From the NCBI RefSeq assembly GCF_001665395.1, contig NZ_LZSG01000006.1, positions 1 through 44,852 of the forward strand: a stretch of DNA of 44,852 nucleotides, written 5' to 3'. The notes beneath the pieces are model-generated. The model saw only the letters and a list, made by a program, of their open reading frames with translations. It was not told the origin of the DNA and did not search any database. The stretch is from Mycobacterium sp. 1164966.3. Lineage in GTDB: Bacteria > Actinomycetota > Actinomycetes > Mycobacteriales > Mycobacteriaceae. Below are positions 18,625 through 31,102 of the stretch, piece by piece (the stretch's first letter is position 1; each line of letters begins with the position of its first letter). Both the position numbers and the translations under genes were made by a program.

Positions 18625-20523
18625 ATGGGCGTGCTGCACCGAGCCCGTCACCTCCTGGTGCTGGTCGGTGTGCTGGTCGCGATGGTGGGCCTGGGTCTGG
18701 CGGCCTGTACCGTCAACCCGCCGCCCGCTCCGCAAAGCACCGATACCCCGCACAACTCGCCGCCGCCGCCGCAGCGCCCGATTCAGATCATCATGGGCAT
18801 CGACTCGATCGGCGCCGGGTTCAACCCGCATCTGCTGTCGGACCTGTCGCCGGTGAACGCGGCGATCAGCGCGCTGGTGTTGCCCAGCGCGTTTCGGCCG
18901 GTATCCGACCACGGCACGCCGACGGGTTCGCGCTGGGAGATGGACCCGACCCTGCTGGTCTCGGCCGACGTGACCAGCCAGAACCCGTTCACGGTGACGT
19001 ACAAGATCCGGCCCGAGGCGCAATGGACGGACAACGCCCCGATCGGCGCCGACGACTTCTGGTACCTGTGGCGCCAGATGGTCAGCCAGCCCGGCGTCGT
19101 CGACCCGGCCGGCTATGACCTGATCACCGGCGTGCAGTCGCTCGAGGGTGGCAAGCAGGCCGTCGTCACCTTCGCGCAGCCGTACCCGGCCTGGCGGGAA
19201 CTGTTCAGCAACATCCTGCCCGCGCACATCGTCAAGGACGTGCCGGGCGGTTTCGCGGCCGGGCTGGCCCGCGCCCTGCCCGTCACAGGTGGGCAGTTCC
19301 GCGTCGAGAACATCGACCCGCAGCGCGACGAGATCCTGATCGCCCGCAACGACCGCTATTGGGGACCGCCGGCCACCCCGGCCCTCATCCTGTTCCGCCG
19401 CGCCGGTGCCCCGGCCGCGCTGGCCGATTCGGTGCGCAACGGCGACACCCAGGTGGCCCAAGTACACGGCGGTTCGGCGGCGTTCGCGCAGCTGTCCGCG
19501 ATACCCGACGTCCGGACCGCCCGGATAGTCACGCCGCGGGTCATGCAGCTCACGCTGCGCGCCAACAAGCCCAAGCTGGCCGACAGCCAGGTTCGCAAGG
19601 CGATTCTGGGATTGCTCGATGTCGACCTGCTGGCCGCGGTGGGCGCCGGCAGCGATAACACCGTCACCCTGGCCCAAGCCCAGATCCGGTCGCCGAGCGA
19701 CCCGGGCTACGAGCCGACGGCGCCGCCCGCGATATCCAAACAGGCGGCGCTGGATTTGTTGACGGCGGCCGGTTACCAGGTAGAGAGCAACGCGTCGGCC
19801 ACGACTGCGCCGGCTACTCCTTCTGGTCCGTCCGGTACCCCGGCCAGCACCGGGCCGCCGGAAGTCATCCACGGCCGGATCAGCAAGGACGGCCAGCAGC
19901 TGGCCCTGGTCATCGGCGTGGCGGCCAACGACCCGACTGCGGTGGCCGTGGCCAACACCGCCGCCGACCAGTTACGCAGCGTCGGTATGGCCGCGACCGT
20001 CATGCCGCTGGACCCCGTCACGCTCTACCGCGACGCGCTTAACGACAACCGGGTGGACGCCATCGTCGGTTGGCATCAAGCCGGCGGCAACCTCGCGACG
20101 GTGTTGGCCTCGCGATACGGCTGCCCCGCACTGCAAACCAGCCAACTGCCGCCATCCAATGCGCCGACCACGACACCCGCGGGTGCGACGCCATCTGCCA
20201 CGCCCCCCAGCACTACCGCGCCGGCGCCGACCAGCCGCCCGTCAGACCCCGGCGCGCTGGTGCGAGCGCCGTCGAACCTCACCGGCATCTGCGACCGCAG
20301 CATTCAGTCGAATATCGATGCCGCTCTGAACGGCACCAAGAGCATCGGCGACGTGATCACGGCGGTCGAACCGCGGCTGTGGAACATGTCGACCGTGCTG
20401 CCCATCCTGCAGGACACCACGATCGTCGCGGCCGGCCCGAGTGTGCAGCACGTCAGCCTGTCCGGCGCGGTACCGGTTGGCATCGTCGGCGACGCCGGTC
20501 AATGGATCAAAACGGGCCCTTAG
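18625..20523 (+). CDS. lpqW: Lipoprotein LpqW, regulator of PIM/LAM branching
   Basis: This encodes 632 residues from the ATG at 18625; an alternative GTG at 18577 adds 16 residues. The ATG gives a normal lipoprotein signal ([11 protein letters not shown], hydrophobic core, lipobox LAAC with the lipid-bearing Cys at residue 28) and is close to the 635 residues of M. tuberculosis LpqW. The fold is that of the large extracellular solute-binding proteins of peptide ABC transporters, but no transporter genes are nearby. In M. smegmatis LpqW steers tetra-mannosylated PIM towards LAM, and loss is suppressed by pimE mutations. Two Pro/Thr/Ser/Ala-rich linkers interrupt the second lobe (about 390-415 and 515-545 by eye). 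It sits anchored on the outer leaflet, where PimE works. Confidence 0.92.
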   Translation: MGVLHRARHLLVLVGVLVAMVGLGLAACTVNPPPAPQSTDTPHNSPPPPQRPIQIIMGIDSIGAGFNPHLLSDLSPVNAAISALVLPSAFRPVSDHGTPTGSRWEMDPTLLVSADVTSQNPFTVTYKIRPEAQWTDNAPIGADDFWYLWRQMVSQPGVVDPAGYDLITGVQSLEGGKQAVVTFAQPYPAWRELFSNILPAHIVKDVPGGFAAGLARALPVTGGQFRVENIDPQRDEILIARNDRYWGPPATPALILFRRAGAPAALADSVRNGDTQVAQVHGGSAAFAQLSAIPDVRTARIVTPRVMQLTLRANKPKLADSQVRKAILGLLDVDLLAAVGAGSDNTVTLAQAQIRSPSDPGYEPTAPPAISKQAALDLLTAAGYQVESNASATTAPATPSGPSGTPASTGPPEVIHGRISKDGQQLALVIGVAANDPTAVAVANTAADQLRSVGMAATVMPLDPVTLYRDALNDNRVDAIVGWHQAGGNLATVLASRYGCPALQTSQLPPSNAPTTTPAGATPSATPPSTTAPAPTSRPSDPGALVRAPSNLTGICDRSIQSNIDAALNGTKSIGDVITAVEPRLWNMSTVLPILQDTTIVAAGPSVQHVSLSGAVPVGIVGDAGQWIKTGP

Positions 20524-20662
20524 CTCCGGCAAGATAGTCAGGCCGCCAAAACGCCGTAGCCGCGCTCACATCGCGATACCATCCGCTGATTGCAAGACAG
20601 CTTCACGATCGGTCCAGGAGCGAGGCCATCGTGGCCGAGCCCGGAGGGCGAGGATCGCAGAG

Positions 20663-20986
20663 ATGTCCTTTCTGACCGCAGTTCCACAACCGATCGCTGA
20701 CGCGGCGACCAACTTGGCGGATATCGGCTCGACGATCAGCCAGGCCAACACCGCGGCATCGGCCGCGACAACCGGCGTGGTGCCGGCGGGTGCCGACGAG
20801 GTGTCACAAGCGATCGCGACTCTGTTTGCCGGCCACGGCCAGGCATACCAATCGCTCAGCAGTCAGGCGGCGCTGTTCCATGACCAGTTTGTCCGGCTGT
20901 TGAGCTCCGGCGCGGCGTCGTATGCCGGCGCTGAGGCGGCCAACACGGTGCCGTTGCAGGCAATGTCGGTGGTCCCGCCCGCCTGA
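20663..20986 (+). CDS. Short PE-family protein without a PPE partner
   Basis: This encodes 107 residues beginning MSFLTAVPQP. It has the helical-hairpin PE domain and the C-terminal secretion motif YxxxE (SYAGAE), recognised by type VII (ESX) systems. The Pro-Glu that names the family is Pro-Gln here (residues 8-9). A GGAGGGCGAGG stretch upstream is the likely ribosome site; the in-frame extension back to 20441 overlaps lpqW and is ignored. PE proteins usually export as PE-PPE pairs, but no PPE gene is adjacent. M. tuberculosis has PPE17/PE11 on the opposite strand near here, and both are missing. Confidence 0.87.
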   Translation: MSFLTAVPQPIADAATNLADIGSTISQANTAASAATTGVVPAGADEVSQAIATLFAGHGQAYQSLSSQAALFHDQFVRLLSSGAASYAGAEAANTVPLQAMSVVPPA

Positions 20987-20999
20987 CCTGCGGCCGTCG

Positions 21000-21614
21000 T
21001 CAATTATCCTGCGCGGCAGCCTTTTTCGGTGGGATCACGGTGTCGACGATGAATGAGAGCTCCCGCCGGCTCGGCGGGGTGCCAGTGAGCAGGAAGTGCT
21101 GATTGATCAGGGCGGGGCCCACCCGAGCGGTCATCGGGGTCAGCGTGGCCGGGTCGATGTCGCCGTCGCGGACCGCGGCTTGCAGGATCGCCTCGACGAC
21201 GGTCAGGCGCGGGCCGACCACGGCGTCAGCGAAGATGGCGCGCAATTCGGGTTCGTGAACCAACTGGCCGATGATGCCCAGGCCGGGAAATGCGGTCTTC
21301 CCGGCGAGGACATCGCGGTGGGCGGTGAACACCGTCAGCAGATTCTCCCTGGCTGACCGCCCGGCGCGCGGCTCGGTCAGCGGCGGCAGCACATGCAGCA
21401 GCGCTGCCCGCACCAGATCGTGCTTGCTGGCCCAGCGCCGGTACAACGCCGCCTTGCCGGTCTGGGCGCGCGCCGCGATGCCTTCCATCGTCAGCCTGCC
21501 GTAGCCGACTTCAGCCAGCTCGGCCAGCGTGGCCTCGTACAGCGCACGTTCGAGCACTTCGCCTCGTCGGCGGTTCCGGGCCGCCTTCGTGCTGGTTCGG
21601 GTCAGCTGCGCCAT
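21000..21614 (-). CDS. TetR-family regulator (Rv1167c-like)
   Basis: This encodes 204 residues from the ATG at 21614 (MAQLTRTSTKAARNRRR). The helix-turn-helix (GYGRLTMEGIAARAQTGKAALYRRW) is typical TetR, with a helical C-terminal domain (TetR_C type). Position and size match Rv1167c of M. tuberculosis, which I recall as 201 residues. It is convergent with the PE gene (13-base gap) and divergent from mshB, with about 100 bases between the starts. Target and ligand are unknown. Confidence 0.87.
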   Translation of the reverse strand: MAQLTRTSTKAARNRRRGEVLERALYEATLAELAEVGYGRLTMEGIAARAQTGKAALYRRWASKHDLVRAALLHVLPPLTEPRAGRSARENLLTVFTAHRDVLAGKTAFPGLGIIGQLVHEPELRAIFADAVVGPRLTVVEAILQAAVRDGDIDPATLTPMTARVGPALINQHFLLTGTPPSRRELSFIVDTVIPPKKAAAQDN

Positions 21615-21714
21615 TCGACGATAGTAGCCGCTCTCGTTCCTATTTGCTGCCACGCCGATAAGAAACGCCGCCGACTACTGAAGACCGTCGGCGGACGGCG
21701 GGTAGGGTGCGTCC

Positions 21715-22620
21715 ATGGCTGAGACGCCGCGGCTGTTGTTCGTGCACGCGCATCCCGACGACGAAAGTCTCAGCACCGGCGCGACGATCGCGCATTACGC
21801 CGCCCGCGGGGCCGACGTGCGTGTGGTCACCTGCACCCTCGGCGAGGAAGGCGAGGTCATCGGCGAGCGCTGGGCCGCGCTGGCCGTCGACCAGGCCGAT
21901 CAACTCGGTGGTTATCGCGTCGGCGAACTCACCGAGGCATTGCGCGCGTTGGGGGCCGGGGAGCCCACCTACCTCGGTGGAGCGGGCCGCTGGCGCGACT
22001 CGGGAATGCAAGGCACCGCGCCGCGGCGCCGCCAGCGCTTCATCGACGCCGACGAACAGGAGGCCGTGGGCGCGCTCGTCGCGATAATTCGGGAGCAGCG
22101 CCCGCACGTGGTCGTGACCTATGACCCCAGAGGCGGTTACGGCCATCCCGATCATGTCCACGCTCACACCGTCACCACCGCGGCAGTGACGGCGGCCGGC
22201 GCCGCCGACTCTTACCCCGGAAATCCCTGGGCCGTGCCGAAGTTCTACTGGACCGTCCTAGCCGAACGCGCGGTGACGGAGGGTTGGCGCGCCCTGCAGC
22301 GCGACGATCTGCGGCCCGAGTGGACGATCCCGTCGCCCGAGGACTTCGACTTCGGGTATGCGGACGACGACATCGACGCCGTGATCGAGGCCGATCCCCA
22401 GGCACACGCGGCCAAGACCGCGGCGCTCCTGGCGCACTCCACCCAGGTCGCCGTGGGGCCTACCCGGCGGGCCTGCGCGCTGTCGAACAATATGGCCCTG
22501 CCGATTTCCGCGCAGGAGCACTATGTCCTGGCCGCCGGCTCCGCGGGCGGCCGCGACCGGCGCGGATGGGAAACAGATCTGCTCGCGGGACTGGGTCTCA
22601 ACGATTCCGATAAGCGGTAG
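21715..22620 (+). CDS. mshB: GlcNAc-Ins deacetylase MshB (mycothiol biosynthesis)
   Basis: This encodes 301 residues, the family length. It removes the acetyl group from 1D-myo-inosityl 2-acetamido-2-deoxy-alpha-D-glucopyranoside, the second dedicated step of mycothiol synthesis. Zinc ligands and catalytic residues are in place: His13, Asp15 and Asp16 in AHPDDE, and His144, Asp146, His147 in GHPDHVH. The C-terminal region (about 215-290) carries the family's substrate-specific segment. The ATG at 21715 is the only sensible start. A 35-codon ORF and an Rv1171-like gene follow in the same direction. Confidence 0.95.
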   Translation: MAETPRLLFVHAHPDDESLSTGATIAHYAARGADVRVVTCTLGEEGEVIGERWAALAVDQADQLGGYRVGELTEALRALGAGEPTYLGGAGRWRDSGMQGTAPRRRQRFIDADEQEAVGALVAIIREQRPHVVVTYDPRGGYGHPDHVHAHTVTTAAVTAAGAADSYPGNPWAVPKFYWTVLAERAVTEGWRALQRDDLRPEWTIPSPEDFDFGYADDDIDAVIEADPQAHAAKTAALLAHSTQVAVGPTRRACALSNNMALPISAQEHYVLAAGSAGGRDRRGWETDLLAGLGLNDSDKR

Positions 22621-22663
22621 GCTCCTATCCAGGCCGTCTTGGAAATACTCAGAAGGATTTCGT

Positions 22664-22771
22664 ATGGACCCCGACCTGGACCCCAACCTGCAGCACTGGC
22701 AAGACCGACTTGACAGCTTTCAGTGGGTGATCGGTTCGATACTCTCGAACATCGACAGCGTCCCGACCTGA
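22664..22771 (+). CDS. Possible 35-residue protein between mshB and the Rv1171-like gene
   Basis: A short frame starts at ATG 22664 with an excellent ribosome site (AGAAGGA, five bases upstream) and runs to TGA at 22771. The product is acidic and amphipathic (MDPDLDPNLQHWQDRL, then [12 protein letters not shown]). It lies 43 bases after mshB, and its end overlaps the presumed start of the membrane-protein gene at 22723, suggesting coupled translation. I do not recognise it. The ribosome site is better than that of the downstream gene. Confidence 0.5.
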   Translation: MDPDLDPNLQHWQDRLDSFQWVIGSILSNIDSVPT

Positions 22772-23184
22772 CCGAAACGAAGCCACGCGCCGCGTCGGTC
22801 GAGGACAGCGGCGCGGCGGATCCAGCTATTCGCGCAGTTGTCCTGGCGCTGTTGGCCGTCGATGGCATCTTGTCCGCACTGGCCGGCGCGCTGCTGCTGC
22901 CCTCCTATGTCGGCTCTGTTCCCATTCCCATCAGCGGATTGATCAGCGGATTGGTCAATGCGGCGCTGGTGTGGGCGGCAGCCCGCTGGACCACGTCGCC
23001 GCGGGTGGCCGCACTGCCGTTGTGGACCTGGTTGTTGACGGTCGCGGCGATGAGCCTGGGCGGTCCCGGTGACGACGTCATTCTGGGGGGCAACGGGCTG
23101 ATGGCGTATGCGGCTCCGCTGCTGATTCTGACGGGGGTCGTGCCGCCGGTATTGGTGCTCTGGCGGACCAGCCACCCGCAGTGA
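22723..23184 (+). CDS. Small membrane protein (Rv1171-like)
   Basis: This encodes up to 153 residues. After a polar N-terminus of about 35 residues there are four hydrophobic segments (about 37-60, 68-90, 97-115, 125-147). Placement between mshB and fbiC matches Rv1171, an uncharacterised membrane protein. The GTG at 22723 has no good ribosome site, and no ATG or GTG follows until well inside the first membrane helix. Its translation may therefore depend on the overlapping 35-codon ORF. The stop overlaps a GTG in frame with fbiC. Confidence 0.75.
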   Translation: MGDRFDTLEHRQRPDLTETKPRAASVEDSGAADPAIRAVVLALLAVDGILSALAGALLLPSYVGSVPIPISGLISGLVNAALVWAAARWTTSPRVAALPLWTWLLTVAAMSLGGPGDDVILGGNGLMAYAAPLLILTGVVPPVLVLWRTSHPQ

Positions 23185-23285
23185 CGGGTGGCTGCACGGT
23201 TGGGCCAGTATGGTCGAGCGCGGGCTCGCCGCGTCCTGCCGCTACTGTTGCGGATGAAAATCGATCGTCGGGAAGTTACACCAAC

Positions 23286-25868
23286 GTGCCGCTGACTCCA
23301 GGCGAGGAGCCGATCGCCCTGCCAAACCCCCTTGCTCGCGCCGGGGTCCCGCGCCAGGCCACTGCTTCGGCGATGCGGCGGGTGCTGCGGCGGGCGCGAG
23401 ACGGCGTCGCGCTGAACATCGACGAGGCGTCGATCGCCATGACCGCGCGCGGCGACGACCTCGCCGATCTGTGCGCTAGCGCGGCGCGGGTGCGCGACGC
23501 GGGCCTGGAGTCGGCCGGACGCCGCCGACCCTCGGGGCGGTTGCCGATCACGTATTCCCGCAAGGTGTTCATCCCGGTAACCCATCTGTGCCGGGACAAC
23601 TGCCATTACTGCACCTTCGTCACCGTGCCCGGCAAGCTGCGCGCCCAGGGCGCGGGCATGTACCTGGAACAGGACCAGATCCTCGACATCGCGCGCCGTG
23701 GAGGCGAACTCGGTTGCAAGGAAGCACTATTCACGCTTGGCGACCGCCCCGAGGAACGCTGGCCCGAGGCGCGCGACTGGCTTGCCGAACGTGGCTACGA
23801 CTCCACGCTTTCCTATGTGCGGGCGATGGCGATCCGGGTGCTCGAGGAGACCGGGCTGTTGCCGCATCTGAACCCCGGCGTCATGAGCTGGTCGGAGATG
23901 GCGCGGCTCAAACCCGTTGCGCCGTCAATGGGCATGATGCTGGAGACGACGTCGCGGCGGCTGTTCGAAACCAAGGGCCTGGCTCACTACGGCAGTCCCG
24001 ACAAGGACCCTGCGGTCCGGCTGCGCGCCTTGACCGACGCCGGCCGGCTGTCCATTCCGTTCACCACCGGCTTGCTGGTCGGCATCGGCGAGACGCTGAC
24101 CGAGCGCGCCGATACCTTGCACGCGATTCGTAAGTCGCACAAGGAGTTCGGGCACATTCAAGAAGTGATCGTGCAGAACTTCCGGGCCAAGGAGCACACC
24201 GCGATGGCCGCCGTGCCCGACGCGGGGATCGAGGACTACCTGGCCACCGTCGCGGTAGCGCGGCTGGTGCTCGGCCCTGGCATGCGCATTCAGGCACCGC
24301 CGAACCTGGTGTCGCGCGACGAGTGTCTGGCCCTGATCGGCGCCGGTGTCGACGACTGGGGCGGCGTTTCGCCGCTGACCCCCGATCACGTCAACCCCGA
24401 ACGGCCCTGGCCGGCCTTGGACGAACTGGCCGCCGTCACCGCGGAATCCGGTTACGAGCTGGTGCAGCGCTTGACCGCCCAGCCGAAGTACGTACAGGCG
24501 GGTGCCGCGTGGATCGATCCGCGGGTGCGGGGACATGTTGCGGCGCTTGCGGATCCGGCGACCGGCCTCGCTCGCGATGTGAACCCGATGGGTATGCCCT
24601 GGCAGGAACCCGACGACGTGGAGTCCGCTGGCCGCGTCGACCTCAACGCAGCCATCGACACGGAAGGCCGCAACACCGATACCCGCAGCGACCTCGACAG
24701 TGCCTTCGGGGACTGGGAATCGATTCGGACGCACGTACACGAGCTGGCGGCCCGCGCCCCTGAGCGTGTCGACTCCGACGTGCTTTCGGCGCTGCGCTCG
24801 GCCGAACGAGACCCAGCCGGCTGCACCGACGACGAATACCTGGCCTTGGCCACCGCCGACGGCCCAGCCCTGGAAGCGGTTGCCGCGCTGGCTGATTCGC
24901 TGCGCCGCGAGGTCGTCGGCGACGAGGTGACCTTCGTGGTCAACCGCAACATCAACTTCACCAACATCTGCTACACCGGCTGCCGGTTCTGCGCGTTCGC
25001 TCAGCGCAAGGGTGACGCCGACGCCTACTCGCTGTCGACCGACGAGGTTGCCGAGCGCGCTTGGGAGGCCCACGTCGCCGGCGCCACCGAGGTGTGCATG
25101 CAGGGCGGAATCGACCCAGAACTACCCGTCACCGGTTACGCCGATCTGGTGCGCGCGGTCAAGGCCCGGGTCCCGTCGATGCACGTGCACGCCTTCTCCC
25201 CGATGGAGATCGCCAACGGAGTCACCAAGAGCGGCATGAGCATTCGCGACTGGCTGGTCGGCCTGCGCGAGGCCGGGCTGGACACCATCCCCGGCACAGC
25301 CGCCGAAATCCTGGACGACGAGGTGCGCTGGGTGCTCACCAAGGGCAAGTTGCCGACGTCGATGTGGATCGAGATCGTCACCACCGCACACGAAGTGGGC
25401 CTGCGGTCCTCGTCGACGATGATGTACGGGCACGTCGACAGTCCACGACACTGGGTAGCTCACCTGAACGTGCTGCGCGGCATCCAGGACCGTACCGGCG
25501 GTTTCACCGAATTCGTTCCGCTGCCGTTCGTACACCAGAATTCGCCGTTGTACCTGGCCGGCGCTTCCCGTCCCGGGCCCACCCATCGCGACAACCGTGC
25601 GGTGCACGCCCTGGCGCGGATCATGTTGCACGGCCGCATCTCTCATATCCAGACGAGCTGGGTGAAGCTGGGCGAGCAGCGCACCCAGGTGATGCTCAAC
25701 GGCGGTGCCAACGACCTGGGCGGCACGCTGATGGAGGAGACCATCTCACGGATGGCCGGTTCAGAACACGGGTCGGCCAAGACCGTCGCCGAGCTGGTCG
25801 CGATCGCCGAGGGCATCGGCCGCCCCGCACGTCAACGGACTACCACGTACGCCCCGCTCGCCGCGTAG
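23286..25868 (+). CDS. fbiC: FO synthase FbiC (coenzyme F420 biosynthesis)
   Basis: This encodes 860 residues from the GTG at 23286, aligning with the 856-residue M. tuberculosis protein. It is a bifunctional radical-SAM enzyme: the N-terminal CofG-like half has the cluster motif CRDNCHYC (Cys102, 106, 109) and the C-terminal CofH-like half has CYTGCRFC (Cys562, 566, 569). Together they join tyrosine and 5-amino-6-ribitylamino-uracil to form the deazaflavin FO, the chromophore of F420. An earlier GTG at 23181 overlaps the preceding stop in GTGA and would add 35 residues with no family match; it might give translational coupling. It provides the cofactor that F420-linked enzymes need, possibly including the oxidoreductase at 15.2 kb. 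Confidence 0.95.
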   Translation: MPLTPGEEPIALPNPLARAGVPRQATASAMRRVLRRARDGVALNIDEASIAMTARGDDLADLCASAARVRDAGLESAGRRRPSGRLPITYSRKVFIPVTHLCRDNCHYCTFVTVPGKLRAQGAGMYLEQDQILDIARRGGELGCKEALFTLGDRPEERWPEARDWLAERGYDSTLSYVRAMAIRVLEETGLLPHLNPGVMSWSEMARLKPVAPSMGMMLETTSRRLFETKGLAHYGSPDKDPAVRLRALTDAGRLSIPFTTGLLVGIGETLTERADTLHAIRKSHKEFGHIQEVIVQNFRAKEHTAMAAVPDAGIEDYLATVAVARLVLGPGMRIQAPPNLVSRDECLALIGAGVDDWGGVSPLTPDHVNPERPWPALDELAAVTAESGYELVQRLTAQPKYVQAGAAWIDPRVRGHVAALADPATGLARDVNPMGMPWQEPDDVESAGRVDLNAAIDTEGRNTDTRSDLDSAFGDWESIRTHVHELAARAPERVDSDVLSALRSAERDPAGCTDDEYLALATADGPALEAVAALADSLRREVVGDEVTFVVNRNINFTNICYTGCRFCAFAQRKGDADAYSLSTDEVAERAWEAHVAGATEVCMQGGIDPELPVTGYADLVRAVKARVPSMHVHAFSPMEIANGVTKSGMSIRDWLVGLREAGLDTIPGTAAEILDDEVRWVLTKGKLPTSMWIEIVTTAHEVGLRSSSTMMYGHVDSPRHWVAHLNVLRGIQDRTGGFTEFVPLPFVHQNSPLYLAGASRPGPTHRDNRAVHALARIMLHGRISHIQTSWVKLGEQRTQVMLNGGANDLGGTLMEETISRMAGSEHGSAKTVAELVAIAEGIGRPARQRTTTYAPLAA

Positions 25869-26026
25869 TGGCGATCGCGAGCGCGGCGGAGCCGGGCGAA
25901 GCGGGTCGCCACCATCAGGCGTAGACTCTGGACCCCCCGCGAGGGTGCGCAGTTGTACAGCGACACGCCGTTGGGCATGGCATTTTGCGCACGCTCGCCA
26001 GTGGGATGAGCGGGTATACCTACTCC

Positions 26027-26785
26027 ATGCGGCACCGGATCGACACCGAGCGTTTCCCCGAATGGCAGCCATTCCTCGACGCGGTGCAGCAGCGGCGACC
26101 CGATGCCGGCACCTGGTGTGAGGCATGGACGGTGCGTGACATCGTCATTCACCAGGCGGGAAACGCCGAAGAACTCGCCCGTGTGCTGGGCGCCCACCTG
26201 AAAGGCGAGCCCGTCAACACCAGGTCATTCGAAGAACGCGAGGGTCCGCTGCGCAACATGAACGACACGGACCTGTGGGACGCGCTGCACGATCGGATGG
26301 CCGGCCTGAACGAGGTCGCAGCTGCAGCCGACGAGGTCCCGACTGACACCGACGTCGCCTGGACAGGTCGCACGATGAAAGTGCCCTGGTTTGCCGAGCA
26401 CATGCGTGAAGAGCTCGTCCTGCACGGCTGGGACATCACCGGCGACGACCCGGCCGCGCAGGCGCGGCTAGCCGAGCCCTGGATGACGACTCACAGCGTG
26501 GTAGCGGTGGGCCGGCCGCTGCTGGCCAAGGGCGCGCAGCAGCTGCGCCAGAAAATCGAGGCCCGGCTGCGAGTGCCGGGCGCCGACGATGTGCTAGTGA
26601 GCGCCGACGCCTACCACACCGCTATCGAGCTCACCGAACCAGAAGGTCAGGCAACTCTGGAAACCGACGCCGCCGCGCGAGTTTTGCTGCTGTGGGGGCG
26701 GCGACCCGGCGATCCGTCGCGGATTTGCAGTCGCGTCGGACCGGAAACCTTGGGCCGGGTGCGCCGCCTACTCAGCGGCTACTGA
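26027..26785 (+). CDS. Mycothiol-dependent maleylpyruvate isomerase-like (MDMPI_N) protein
   Basis: This encodes 252 residues from the ATG at 26027 (MRHRIDTERF); an ATG at 26006 and a TTG at 25985 are possible longer starts. The N-terminal four-helix fold is of the DinB/MDMPI type. The zinc-binding pattern of the family is retained: His42 in DIVIHQAGN, Glu129 and His133 in HMREELVLHGWDI. Members use or resemble users of mycothiol, though the reaction of this one is not predictable. No clear ribosome site is seen; TATACC seven bases before the ATG could be a -10 element for a leaderless transcript. It ends four bases before the convergent TB8.4-like gene. I do not recall it between fbiC and TB8.4 in M. 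tuberculosis. Confidence 0.75.
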   Translation: MRHRIDTERFPEWQPFLDAVQQRRPDAGTWCEAWTVRDIVIHQAGNAEELARVLGAHLKGEPVNTRSFEEREGPLRNMNDTDLWDALHDRMAGLNEVAAAADEVPTDTDVAWTGRTMKVPWFAEHMREELVLHGWDITGDDPAAQARLAEPWMTTHSVVAVGRPLLAKGAQQLRQKIEARLRVPGADDVLVSADAYHTAIELTEPEGQATLETDAAARVLLLWGRRPGDPSRICSRVGPETLGRVRRLLSGY

Positions 26786-26789
26786 GTGC

Positions 26790-27110
26790 TCAGTAGTTGT
26801 TGCAGACCGCCGCGACCCGCTGGACAGTCCCCTGGTACCGCGGAGGCAGTTGCGACAACATCTGCTGACGCTCCGGCGAACCCGGAGGCGCGGCCAGGAA
26901 GTTGTTCAAGTAGCCCTGCACAGCAGGGCTTTTGTTGAACTGCGCGGCGGTCGCAGGGTCGGTCGCGTTGAGAGCCGCTATCACCTGCCCGTAGTTGCAC
27001 GTCGTGTTAAGTGCGTCCGGATCCGCGTGGGCAACCCCGGTCGCGGCGCCCAGGGCGAACGCGAAACCGCCGAACCCGGCGACCAGTTTGGTCAACGACA
27101 ACCTCACCAT
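26790..27110 (-). CDS. Secreted TB8.4-like antigen (Rv1174c-like)
   Basis: This encodes 106 residues. The signal peptide ends AHA at residue 29 before DPDALNTTCNYGQ. The mature protein has two cysteines (38 and 103), one in NTTCNYG near the start and one in the terminal CNNY, expected to form a single disulfide closing a small helical domain. The sequences CNYGQVIAALNATDP and YLNNFLAAPP match the M. tuberculosis T-cell antigen TB8.4. The pattern also resembles mycobacterial hemophore-related (MHB) proteins, but heme binding is not shown by the sequence. A GGGAAAGG ribosome site supports the ATG at 27110. Confidence 0.9.
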   Translation of the reverse strand: MVRLSLTKLVAGFGGFAFALGAATGVAHADPDALNTTCNYGQVIAALNATDPATAAQFNKSPAVQGYLNNFLAAPPGSPERQQMLSQLPPRYQGTVQRVAAVCNNY

Positions 27111-27312
27111 TTGTGGACCTTTCCCAGATTATTTGTACCGTCGCGAGAGACGGCGACTACATCCGCCCAGCGGCTGCCGTCTTTCGTTGAGGGTACCAGC
27201 CCCCGTGGGCCGGCTTCCATCACGGACGTTATCGCAATAGCCGCTCGACGTCTTACTTTTCGCAGGTCAGCGCCGTGTTTGCGGCCAAGCTGTGAATCCG
27301 CCATGTAGAGCA

Positions 27313-29628
<2,316 letters not shown>

Positions 29629-29955
29629 GTGACGTACACGATCGCCCAGCCCTGCGTCGACATCAAGGACAAGGCATGCATTGAGGAGTGCCCGGTCGAC
29701 TGCATCTACGAGGGTGCCCGGATGCTGTACATCCACCCCGACGAATGCGTCGACTGCGGGGCATGCGAACCGGTCTGCCCCGTCGAAGCGATCTATTACG
29801 AAGACGATGTGCCCGAACAGTGGAGCCAGTACACGCAGATCAACGCCGACTTTTTCGTCGAGCTGGGATCGCCGGGCGGTGCGGCCAAGGTGGGCATGAC
29901 CGAGAACGACCCGCAAGAGGTCAAGGACCTGCCGCCGCAGGGCGAAGGCGACTGA
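29629..29955 (+). CDS. fdxC: 7Fe ferredoxin FdxC
   Basis: This encodes 108 residues. It is a small electron carrier with one [3Fe-4S] and one [4Fe-4S] cluster. Cysteines 9, 17, 21, 25, 40, 43, 46 and 50 are arranged as in 7Fe ferredoxins (CxxxxxxxCxxxCP and CxxCxxCxxxCP). The C-terminal extension (DVPEQWSQYTQINADFF and onward) is the usual actinobacterial form. The start is GTG with GAGGAG seven bases upstream. It is the equivalent of Rv1177. dapC follows 26 bases later, probably in the same transcript. Confidence 0.95.
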   Translation: MTYTIAQPCVDIKDKACIEECPVDCIYEGARMLYIHPDECVDCGACEPVCPVEAIYYEDDVPEQWSQYTQINADFFVELGSPGGAAKVGMTENDPQEVKDLPPQGEGD

Positions 29956-29981
29956 GCACGCCGGTGCGGCGGGAGCCTGCG

Positions 29982-31091
29982 ATGGGCCGGGCTGTCGTGT
30001 CGGCGTCCCTGCCGGTGTTCCCCTGGGACACCCTGGTCGACGCGAAAGCGCTGGCCGGGGCCCATCCGGACGGCATCGTCGACCTGTCGGTCGGTACACC
30101 GGTCGACCCCGTCGCTCCGCTGATCCAAGAGGCGCTGACGGCCGCCGCCTGGTCGCCCGGGTATCCGGCCACCGCCGGCACCCCGCAGCTGCGCGAAGCC
30201 GCGGTGGCCGCGCTGGCCCGCCGGTTCGGCATCACCGGGCTGGCCGAGCCGGCCGTGCTGCCGGTGATCGGCACCAAGGAGCTCATCGCCTGGTTGCCGA
30301 CCCTGCTCGGTCTCGGCCCGGCCGACGTGGTCGTGGTACCGGAGCTGGCGTATCCGACCTATGAGGTGGGTGCGCGGCTGGCCGGAGCGCAGGTGCTGCG
30401 CGCGGACTCGCTGACCCAGCTGGGCCCGCGGTCGCCGGCGCTCATTTACATCAATTCGCCGAGCAACCCGACGGGGCGGGTGCTCGGTGTCGAGCACCTG
30501 CGCAAGGTCGTCGGGTGGGCGCGCGAGCGAGGCGTTGTCGTGGTGTCCGACGAGTGCTACCTGAGTTTGGGCTGGGACGTCGAGCCTCCGGGACCGCTGT
30601 CGGTACTGCATCCCGCCGTGAGCGACGGCGACCACACCGGCCTGCTGGCGGTGCACTCGCTGTCGAAGAGTTCGTCGCTGGCCGGATACCGGGCCGGCTT
30701 CGTCGCCGGAGATCCGGGCATAGTGGCTGAGTTGCTGGCAGTGCGCAAACACGCGGGGATGATGGTGCCGACCCCGGTGCAGGCCGCCATGGTGGCCGCA
30801 CTCGAGGACGACGATCACCAGAAGGTGCAGCTAGACCGCTATGAGCGGCGGCGGTCAGCCTTGGCACCGGCGCTTCGAGCGGGGGGTTTCACCGTCGATC
30901 ATTCCGAGGCCGGCCTCTACCTGTGGATCACCCGCGGCGAGCCGTGTCAGGACACCGTGATGTGGCTGGCAGCCCGCGGCATCCTGGTGGCGCCCGGAGA
31001 GTTCTACGGTCCCCGCGGCGCGCAGCATGTGCGCGTTGCGCTGACCGCCACCGACGAACGCATCGGCGCAGCTGTCGCCAGGCTCGGCTGA
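29982..31091 (+). CDS. dapC: N-succinyldiaminopimelate aminotransferase DapC
   Basis: This encodes 369 residues from the ATG at 29982, which has CGGGAG upstream; a GTG at 29997 matches the annotated M. tuberculosis start. It is a fold-type I PLP aminotransferase that converts N-succinyl-2-amino-6-oxopimelate to N-succinyl-LL-diaminopimelate with glutamate, in lysine and meso-DAP (cell wall) synthesis. Visible residues: Asn162 in SPSNPTG, Asp190 and Tyr193 in VSDECY, Schiff-base Lys229 in SLSKSSSLAGYRAG, and an Arg in HVRVALT near the C-terminus. It is the equivalent of Rv1178 and sits directly after fdxC as expected. Confidence 0.93.
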   Translation: MGRAVVSASLPVFPWDTLVDAKALAGAHPDGIVDLSVGTPVDPVAPLIQEALTAAAWSPGYPATAGTPQLREAAVAALARRFGITGLAEPAVLPVIGTKELIAWLPTLLGLGPADVVVVPELAYPTYEVGARLAGAQVLRADSLTQLGPRSPALIYINSPSNPTGRVLGVEHLRKVVGWARERGVVVVSDECYLSLGWDVEPPGPLSVLHPAVSDGDHTGLLAVHSLSKSSSLAGYRAGFVAGDPGIVAELLAVRKHAGMMVPTPVQAAMVAALEDDDHQKVQLDRYERRRSALAPALRAGGFTVDHSEAGLYLWITRGEPCQDTVMWLAARGILVAPGEFYGPRGAQHVRVALTATDERIGAAVARLG

Positions 31092-31102
31092 TCTCAGACC
31101 GC

